Assembly (NCBI GenBank): GCA_031285975.1
Contig: JAITVE010000134.1
Location: 1 to 5,157, forward strand
Reading direction: 5' to 3'
From: Candidatus Adiutrix sp.
Lineage (GTDB): Bacteria > Desulfobacterota > Desulfarculia > Adiutricales > Adiutricaceae
DNA length: 5,157 nucleotides
The notes below the pieces were generated by a model. That model was not told the DNA's origin. It did not search any database and saw only the letters and a list, made by a program, of their open reading frames with translations. Numbering within the stretch: the first letter of the stretch is position 1; the number at the start of each line of letters is the position of its first letter. The position numbers and the translations under genes are program-made. Shown one piece after another: positions 1 to 5,157 of this stretch.

Positions 1-2276
<2,276 letters not shown>

Positions 2277-2298
2277 CCCCGGCCCGCTTGGCCATAAC

Positions 2299-2338
2299 AA
2301 AACTCCGCGCCCCCTCACATTGGGGGCGCGGAGTTTTT
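2299..2338. terminator. Rho-independent terminator between rpoC and the toxin gene, probably bidirectional
   Basis: The inverted repeat AACTCCGCGCCCCC (2301-2314) pairs perfectly with GGGGGCGCGGAGTT (2322-2335) around a 7-nt loop. Flanking A and T runs extend it to about 16 bp. The T run at 2334-2338 serves plus-strand rpoC transcription. The A run at 2299-2302 supplies a short U tract for transcripts arriving from the minus-strand toxin-antitoxin operon. It begins about 22 nt after the rpoC stop. Confidence 0.95.
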
Positions 2339-2376
2339 ATATGGGCGGCCTCTTTTGGAAAAATGGAAAAGCCGCC

Positions 2377-2664
2377 TCATTCTCTTTCAGCAGCGGCCAA
2401 ATACACTTTCAGCCGCTCCCGCTTGCCGACGGCCAAGACCAGGACGGACACGGTTTGGTCATCGACACGATAGACCAGCCGATACCCGGCTTTGCGCAGT
2501 TTAATTTTGTAGCAGTCCGGCATCCCGGACAGGGCGGCCGCAGGAACCCGCGGATGCGTCAGCCTTTCGGCCAGCTTCTTTTTAAATTGCTCCCGCAGAG
2601 TGTGATCCAGCTTTCGCCATTCTTCCAGAGCCAACTCGTGAAAGCGCAGTTTATAGCTCGTCAA
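2377..2664 (-). CDS. relE: RelE-family mRNA interferase toxin
   Basis: This encodes a 95-aa ribosome-dependent mRNA endonuclease of the RelE/ParE superfamily, which cleaves mRNA in the ribosomal A site and arrests translation. It resembles E. coli K-12 RelE almost end to end: an ALEEWRKLD helix near 12-20, REQFKKKLAE near 24-33, then GMPDCYKIKL at 47-56, GYRLVYRVDD at 60-69 and VGKRERLKVY at 79-88. The E. coli catalytic residues K52, K54, R61, R81 and Y87 correspond to K53, K55, R62, R82 and Y88, so the toxin looks active. The start is TTG at 2664. An in-frame TGA lies only two codons upstream, and the similarity to RelE begins here. The gene overlaps the antitoxin by 14 nt and has only a weak ribosome-binding site, which suggests translational coupling. 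It ends 39 nt from the terminator shared with rpoC. Confidence 0.93.
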   Translation of the reverse strand: MTSYKLRFHELALEEWRKLDHTLREQFKKKLAERLTHPRVPAAALSGMPDCYKIKLRKAGYRLVYRVDDQTVSVLVLAVGKRERLKVYLAAAERE

Positions 2665-2896
2665 GGTTCACATCCACGAAGGGCCCGGCCAGGCGCTGGC
2701 GCGCCCTTTCCAGGTCTTCCGAGTCTTCCAGCCGTTCCAAAAGCCGCTCATAGTGGGCCGCCGACAGCAGATAAGCTTCCGGTTTGTTGTGGTTGAGCAC
2801 CGCCACGGGGTCGTCCTCAGCCAGAGCCAGCACGGCGGAAAACGCGCGTTTAAGCTCCGTGACGCTGACGGTTTTTTCGGCATAAATATTTTGCAT
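2651..2896 (-). CDS. Phd/YefM-type antitoxin of the RelE toxin
   Basis: This encodes an 81-aa antitoxin and likely autorepressor. The N-terminal part (about residues 1-50) has the Phd/YefM DNA-binding pattern: VSVTELKRAF near 10-19, followed by the PVAVLNHNKPEAYLLSAAHYERLL segment at 30-53. The C-terminal part (54-81) is highly charged (ERLEDSEDLERARQR) and ends VNLDEL. It resembles the toxin-wrapping tail of StbD/YefM-like antitoxins. I chose ATG at 2896 because GGAGG lies 4 nt upstream at the right spacing. A longer in-frame reading starts at 2950, but that codon lies upstream of the predicted -10 element and so would not be transcribed from this promoter. The gene is first in the operon and overlaps the toxin. 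The family call is from motif recognition; a RelB/StbD label is an alternative. Confidence 0.88.
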   Translation of the reverse strand: MQNIYAEKTVSVTELKRAFSAVLALAEDDPVAVLNHNKPEAYLLSAAHYERLLERLEDSEDLERARQRLAGPFVDVNLDEL

Positions 2897-2897
2897 A

Positions 2898-2908
2898 CAG
2901 CCTCCAGA
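2898..2908 (-). promoter_or_regulatory. Ribosome-binding site that sets the antitoxin start
   Basis: On the minus strand the sequence reads CTGGAGGCTGT directly before ATG at 2896. GGAGG at a short spacing favours this start over the longer in-frame start at 2950. Confidence 0.8.
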
Positions 2909-2911
2909 CGC

Positions 2912-2947
2912 TTTATTAAGTACCTTATTCAGTACTGAATTTAGCAC
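2912..2947 (-). repeat. Three tandem 12-bp iterons, likely toxin-antitoxin operator
   Basis: On the minus strand three adjacent 12-mers read GTGCTAAATTCA (2947-2936), GTACTGAATAAG (2935-2924) and GTACTTAATAAA (2923-2912). Positions 1, 2, 4, 5, 7, 8 and 9 are identical in all three, and copies 2 and 3 share 10 of 12 bases. The junction of copies 1 and 2 forms a perfect 14-bp palindrome, ATTCAGTACTGAAT (2927-2940). The array covers the -10 element and the expected transcription start of the antitoxin-toxin operon, the usual place for binding by the antitoxin or the complex. A 12-bp period is slightly more than one helical turn. Confidence 0.7.
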
Positions 2948-2966
2948 CATATGAGGTTTTTGTCAA
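2938..2966 (-). promoter_or_regulatory. Sigma70-type promoter of the toxin-antitoxin operon
   Basis: On the minus strand a perfect -35 hexamer TTGACA (2966-2961) is followed after exactly 17 bp by TAAATT (2943-2938), which matches 4 of 6 positions of the -10 consensus. The start site should fall near 2931, giving a leader of about 35 nt before the antitoxin ATG. The -10 lies within the first iteron, so operator occupancy should block polymerase. Confidence 0.75.
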
Positions 2967-3024
2967 ACCGCACGGCAAGCGGCTGGTCAGAAAAAAGTTG
3001 CCCGGAGCGCGCGGAGTTTTTGTC

Positions 3025-3053
3025 TTCCTTTCCCCCGCAAAATTTGCTATACT
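3025..3053 (+). promoter_or_regulatory. Probable extended -10 promoter of hdrCB
   Basis: TGCTATACT (3045-3053) contains an extended -10 (TG, one base, TATACT; 5 of 6 matches to TATAAT) in an AT-rich pocket of otherwise GC-rich sequence. At 17-bp spacing the -35 position is TTCCTT (3025-3030), a poor match, as is common when an extended -10 is present. Transcription would start near 3060, leaving a leader of about 190 nt before hdrC. No better promoter was seen nearer to the gene. The 58 bases between this and the toxin-antitoxin promoter (2967-3024) show nothing that I can support. Confidence 0.55.
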
Positions 3054-3059
3054 AATTAA

Positions 3060-3249
3060 AATCCACAAACGACCATATTCCCGTGACCACAGTGGAGCGG
3101 GTGCGGAAACTTTCGGCGTCTGAGAAATCCGGCCGTCCGGCTCCGGGCCAAACTTCACCTCACAGGGGAGTCTTCGGGCGTGGTACGCTTTCCGGCCGCT
3201 GGCAGCTTGGCCCCGGTCGGTTTTAACCCTTATTGTACAAGGAGTTCAT
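3060..3249 (+). promoter_or_regulatory. Long untranslated leader of hdrC, possibly structured, class not recognised
   Basis: No supportable gene lies in these 190 bases. The region is GC-rich and has several potential stems. AAACGACC (3067-3074) can pair with GGTCGGTTT (3215-3223) with one bulged G, which would close off about 140 nt as one domain. Inside are CCCG/CGGG around a CCACAGTGG core (3087-3095) and several CCGG repeats (3129-3146). I compared it mentally with TPP, cobalamin, SAM, ZTP and GEMM riboswitches and with 6S and SRP RNA. A GGGTGC followed by CTGAGA is reminiscent of TPP, but the rest of that aptamer is absent. It could be a regulatory leader or simply a long 5' UTR. Confidence 0.4.
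3235..3246 (+). promoter_or_regulatory. hdrC Shine-Dalgarno overlapping a CsrA-like site
   Basis: AAGGAG (3239-3244) sits 5 nt before the ATG of hdrC, a strong ribosome-binding site. The surrounding GTACAAGGAGTT matches the CsrA SELEX consensus RUACARGGAUGU at 10 of 12 positions, or 11 of 12 if the U after GGA is treated as deleted. AC and GU can pair to leave AAGGA in a small loop, the geometry CsrA prefers. The ribosome-binding site is certain. CsrA control is inference. Confidence 0.5.
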
Positions 3250-3858
3250 ATGGAACGGGAACCGAAAAAATTCTCATCCCCGGAACCCATTAAGGTCAGC
3301 GACAGCGACCCCCACTTCTCTAAAGAAGTGGCCAAGGTCGCCGGTACCGACCTCAACGCCTGCCTCACCTGCATGAGCTGCTCCGGCGGCTGCCCCATGT
3401 ATCAGTACATGGACTACGGCCCCCACGGGGTCATGAGGCTTATCGTTCTGGGCCTGAAAAAAGAAGCGCTCACCTCCAACACCATCTGGCGCTGCCTGGG
3501 CTGCCACACCTGCGCGGCGGTCTGCCCCATGGCCATCAACATCGCTTCGGTTATGGATTACCTGCGCCAGGAATGCTTGACCGAAAAGCTGCCGGTGGGG
3601 GACAAGCCCCTGTGGGAGTTTCACCGCTGTATGATGAACACCGCCCGCCGCCACGGCCGGGTGCACAAGGTGGAACTGATGACCGAGCATAAGATCCGCA
3701 CCATGGGCCTGGGCCCCAAAGCCTGGTTCCAGGACGCGATTATCGGCCAGAAGATGATCCTGATGGGCAAGCTTCACGTTATGCCCTCTCGCATTATGAG
3801 CACCGGGCGGGCCCAGGTTCGCAAAATTCTGGACGCCGGTCCCTGGAAAAACTATTAA
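3250..3858 (+). CDS. hdrC: Heterodisulfide reductase subunit C-like iron-sulfur protein
   Basis: This is a 202-aa soluble electron-transfer subunit that passes electrons between a flavin subunit (HdrA or an equivalent) and the HdrB catalytic subunit. Two ferredoxin-type [4Fe-4S] motifs are intact: CLTCMSCSGGCP (Cys38, 41, 44, 48) and CLGCHTCAAVCP (Cys82, 85, 88, 92). Between them are the family-typical YGPHGVMRLIVLG (56-68) and the TIWRC lead-in (78-82). IASVMDYLRQ (98-107) follows. About 35 residues precede the first cluster, and no membrane segment is present, so this is not a QmoC- or DsrMK-type membrane fusion. Length fits stand-alone HdrC. The ATG is set by AAGGAG 5 nt upstream. The gene is followed after 15 nt by hdrB, whose ribosome-binding site overlaps the hdrC stop, so the two form one operon. 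The physiological redox partner cannot be read from this window. Confidence 0.93.
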   Translation: MEREPKKFSSPEPIKVSDSDPHFSKEVAKVAGTDLNACLTCMSCSGGCPMYQYMDYGPHGVMRLIVLGLKKEALTSNTIWRCLGCHTCAAVCPMAINIASVMDYLRQECLTEKLPVGDKPLWEFHRCMMNTARRHGRVHKVELMTEHKIRTMGLGPKAWFQDAIIGQKMILMGKLHVMPSRIMSTGRAQVRKILDAGPWKNY

Positions 3859-3863
3859 GGAGG
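3857..3863 (+). promoter_or_regulatory. hdrB ribosome-binding site overlapping the hdrC stop codon
   Basis: AAGGAGG begins within the hdrC TAA (3856-3858) and ends 10 nt before the hdrB ATG. The arrangement fits coupled translation and balanced production of the two subunits. Confidence 0.8.
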
Positions 3864-3873
3864 CGCGGCAATT

Positions 3874-4749
3874 ATGAGCAAATATTTATTGGAAGCCTCT
3901 TACTTTCCCTGCTGTACCATGAAAACCGGCGCGGACGAGTCCCGCGAGTCGATGAACATCGCCCTTGAGCGCATGGGCATCAAGCTCTATGAACTGGAAG
4001 ACTGGAACTGCTGCGGCTCCTCTTCCGGCCACGCCATGGGGCACGATATCGCCACCGACCTCGGCGCGCGGAACCTGTCCAAAGCGCCCCTGGGCCGCCC
4101 CCTGGTCATCCCCTGCCCCAACTGCTTCCGCAACATGGCCACGGCCCGCCAGCACCTGATTGACGACCCGGAAGCCTTGAAGCGCAACGAAGCCCAGTAC
4201 GGCCGCATCAACGTGACCGACCCGGTGCTGAATATTTATGACGTCTTCCACCACGTCTTCAACCTGGCCCGTGTGGGAACTTTTAAGTTCAAAGACGAAG
4301 TGAAACCCCTCACCGGGCTGAAAGTGGCTGTCTATTACGGCTGCGGGGCCATGTATCCCAAGAACTTGCGTCCGGCGGGCCCGCCGCGCGATACCATTGA
4401 GCGCATCGTCCGCGAAATGGGCGCGGAAGTGGTCACCTGGCCCTGGCCGCACAAATGCTGCAGCGCCTTCGCCTCCGCCGTGTACCCGGAAATCGCCGAA
4501 GACATGGTCTCCCAGATCGTCACCGGCGCCCGCGAGCAGGATGCCGACTGCCTGGTCACCAGCTGCGCCATGTGCCAGATGAACCTGGAAATGCGCGAAA
4601 TGCCCATGACCAACCATCTGCCCATCATGCACCTCAATCAGTTGCTGGCCCTGTATTTGGGCGAAAAAGCCACGGATCACCCCAAATGGTGGAAGCTCCA
4701 TCTGGTCGATCCCACCCCCATGCTCAAAAAATACAACCTCTGGGCATAA
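3874..4749 (+). CDS. hdrB: Heterodisulfide reductase subunit B-like protein with two CCG domains
   Basis: This 291-aa protein is the catalytic-subunit homologue. In methanogen HdrB the two CCG domains bind two non-cubane [4Fe-4S] clusters that reduce the CoM-S-S-CoB disulfide. In bacteria the substrate is often unknown. Domain 1 has Cys14 (or 13), Cys46-Cys47-Gly, Cys81 and Cys84, a CX31CCX33CX2C pattern. Domain 2 has Cys157, Cys195-Cys196, Cys231 and Cys234, a CX37CCX34CX2C pattern. All ten ligand-type cysteines are therefore present. The second motif reads CCSAF where the family signature has CCG. Length is normal for HdrB, and there is no transmembrane segment or signal peptide. The gene is second in the operon with hdrC and ends 19 nt before a terminator, so no hdrA follows. 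The partner could be a remote HdrA, QmoAB or another flavoprotein. Family assignment is firm; substrate is not. Confidence 0.93.
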   Translation: MSKYLLEASYFPCCTMKTGADESRESMNIALERMGIKLYELEDWNCCGSSSGHAMGHDIATDLGARNLSKAPLGRPLVIPCPNCFRNMATARQHLIDDPEALKRNEAQYGRINVTDPVLNIYDVFHHVFNLARVGTFKFKDEVKPLTGLKVAVYYGCGAMYPKNLRPAGPPRDTIERIVREMGAEVVTWPWPHKCCSAFASAVYPEIAEDMVSQIVTGAREQDADCLVTSCAMCQMNLEMREMPMTNHLPIMHLNQLLALYLGEKATDHPKWWKLHLVDPTPMLKKYNLWA

Positions 4750-4768
4750 CAGACTGAGGCTATGATTG

Positions 4769-4802
4769 AAAAAGCCGGAACCGCATGGTTCCGGCTTTTT
4801 TT
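4769..4802. terminator. Bidirectional terminator between hdrB and scpB
   Basis: GCCGGAACC (4774-4782) and GGTTCCGGC (4787-4795) form a perfect 9-bp stem with a GCAT loop. It is flanked by A5 (4769-4773) and a T7 run (4796-4802), giving intrinsic terminators on both strands for convergent hdrCB and scpB. Confidence 0.95.
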
Positions 4803-4806
4803 ATAT

Positions 4807-4832
4807 GGTGCGCTGCGCGGGCGCAGCGCACC
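4807..4832. repeat. Perfect GC-rich inverted repeat at the scpB end
   Basis: GGTGCGCTGCGC (4807-4818), two bases GG, then GCGCAGCGCACC (4821-4832) is an exact 12-bp inverted repeat, extended by T4806-A4833 and by weaker pairs out to the scpB stop codon. It has no T run of its own but lies directly before the terminator on the minus strand. It may act as a stabilising 3' hairpin for scpB mRNA, a pause or barrier element, or a copy of a dispersed palindromic repeat. Confidence 0.7.
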
Positions 4833-4835
4833 ACA

Positions 4836-5157
4836 TTAAAACAAGCGGGATTCGTTGGCTTGGCCGAGGGATTCCATTTCTTCAATGGAGGGGAGGGCTT
4901 CGAGGCTGGGGAGGTCGAAGGTTTCGAGGAATTTTCGGGTGGTGCCGTAGGCTATGGGGCGGCCGGGGAGATCTTTGCGGCCGACGACGCGGACGAGCTC
5001 TTTTTCTAGAAGGGTTTTTATCATGCCGCCGGTGTCCACGCCGCGGATTTTATCCACTTCGGCGCGGAGCACGGGCTGGCGGTAGGCGATGATGGCCAGG
5101 GTTTCCAGGGCGGCGCGGGAGAGGCGGGCCGGGGATTTTTTATTCATCAGCCGCAGG
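4836..5157 (-). CDS. scpB: Segregation and condensation protein B (C-terminal part; 5' end outside window)
   Basis: ScpB is the winged-helix accessory (kite) subunit that binds the ScpA kleisin in the SMC condensin complex, which compacts and segregates the chromosome. The visible part includes the signature LSRAALETLAIIAYRQPV, then EVDKIRGVDTGGMIKTLLEK, VRVVGRKDLPGRPIAYGTT and FLETFDLPSLEALP. This is the second winged-helix domain and its C-terminal tail. The frame stays open through the right edge (Leu-Arg-Leu before the Met at 5147). The family is normally about 180-220 aa and this Met directly precedes the second domain, so the Met is internal and the N-terminal domain lies beyond the window. 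The gene converges on hdrB and shares its terminator. scpA would commonly lie just upstream of scpB, outside the window. Confidence 0.96.
   Translation of the reverse strand, partial: LRLMNKKSPARLSRAALETLAIIAYRQPVLRAEVDKIRGVDTGGMIKTLLEKELVRVVGRKDLPGRPIAYGTTRKFLETFDLPSLEALPSIEEMESLGQANESRLF

Noticed and set aside
2320..2796. Plus-strand open frame of about 158 codons across the toxin gene
   Set aside because: It starts inside the rpoC terminator stem-loop, is antisense to the RelE toxin with its intact active-site residues, and shows no protein family.
2897..2950. Longer antitoxin start at 2950 that adds 18 residues with a VLNS-VLNK-VLNK repeat
   Set aside because: The peptide repeat is simply the translation of the 12-bp DNA iterons. 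The start lies upstream of the predicted -10, and the strong GGAGG precedes the internal ATG at 2896.
3087..3095. CCACAGTGG palindrome about 30 nt after the predicted hdrC transcription start as a repressor operator
   Set aside because: Nine bases with 4-bp arms are too short to claim an operator in GC-rich sequence, and no cognate regulator is encoded nearby.
3098..3126. TPP riboswitch suggested by GGGTGC followed by CTGAGA in the hdrC leader
   Set aside because: The downstream half of the aptamer (the ACCC strand, GAACCTGAT-type segment and TAATACCAGCG-like segment) is absent, so two short matches are chance.
2925..3158. Minus-strand open frame of about 77 codons between the antitoxin and hdrC
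   Set aside because: It overlaps both promoters, has no ribosome-binding site or recognisable motif, and is better explained as non-coding regulatory sequence.
3886..4701. Long minus-strand open frame of about 271 codons opposite hdrB
   Set aside because: It is antisense to a firmly identified gene, low in complexity (His-, Gly- and Ala-rich) and a typical by-product of GC-rich codon use. No protein family is recognisable.
4766..5092. Plus-strand open frame of about 108 codons, rich in Gly, Arg and Trp
   Set aside because: It starts in the terminator and is antisense to scpB, whose signature motifs are unmistakable.
5145..5147. ATG at 5147 as the true start of a short ScpB
   Set aside because: The frame continues to the window edge, the Met immediately precedes the second winged-helix domain, and ScpB normally has an N-terminal winged-helix domain before it.

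Overview
The window is a GC-rich bacterial chromosomal segment with four blocks: the 3' part of rpoC (+), a small toxin-antitoxin operon (-), a two-gene heterodisulfide-reductase-type operon hdrC-hdrB (+), and the 3' part of scpB (-). The RpoC sequence is of proteobacterial type, with an SI3 insertion in the trigger loop and strong residue-by-residue similarity to the E. coli subunit. Soluble HdrB and HdrC point to an anaerobe. Together these suggest an anaerobic Desulfobacterota/deltaproteobacterial-type organism. This is inference; no marker in the window fixes the genus.

Layout. Positions 1-2276 hold the C-terminal half of RNA polymerase beta' (bridge helix, zinc site 2, trigger loop, SI3, C-terminal region). 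SI3 carries about 137 extra residues (about 792-1205) compared with E. coli. A strong, probably bidirectional terminator follows (about 2299-2338). Next comes a divergent-facing minus-strand pair: a Phd/YefM-type antitoxin (2651-2896) and an E. coli-like RelE mRNA interferase (2377-2664), overlapping by 14 nt. Its promoter has a consensus -35 at 17-bp spacing, and three tandem 12-bp repeats lie across the -10 region as a likely autoregulatory operator. Positions 2967-3249 hold no gene that I can support. They contain a probable extended -10 promoter and a roughly 190-nt untranslated leader for hdrC, ending in a Shine-Dalgarno that closely resembles a CsrA-binding site.

hdrC (3250-3858) and hdrB (3874-4749) encode the 2x[4Fe-4S] electron-transfer subunit and the twin-CCG-domain catalytic subunit of a heterodisulfide reductase-like complex. 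No hdrA, mvhD, qmo or flox gene is adjacent, so the flavin-containing partner must be encoded elsewhere. A second bidirectional terminator (4769-4802) and an adjacent perfect GC-rich palindrome (4807-4832) separate hdrB from the convergent scpB, which runs off the right edge.

The blocks are functionally separate: core transcription, a stress/stabilisation toxin-antitoxin module, anaerobic electron-flow machinery and chromosome condensation. Strong terminators isolate them from each other. The most noteworthy points are the enlarged SI3 of RpoC, the iteron-type operator of the toxin-antitoxin operon, the long leader with a CsrA-like site in front of the HdrA-less hdrCB pair, and the variant second CCG motif of HdrB.
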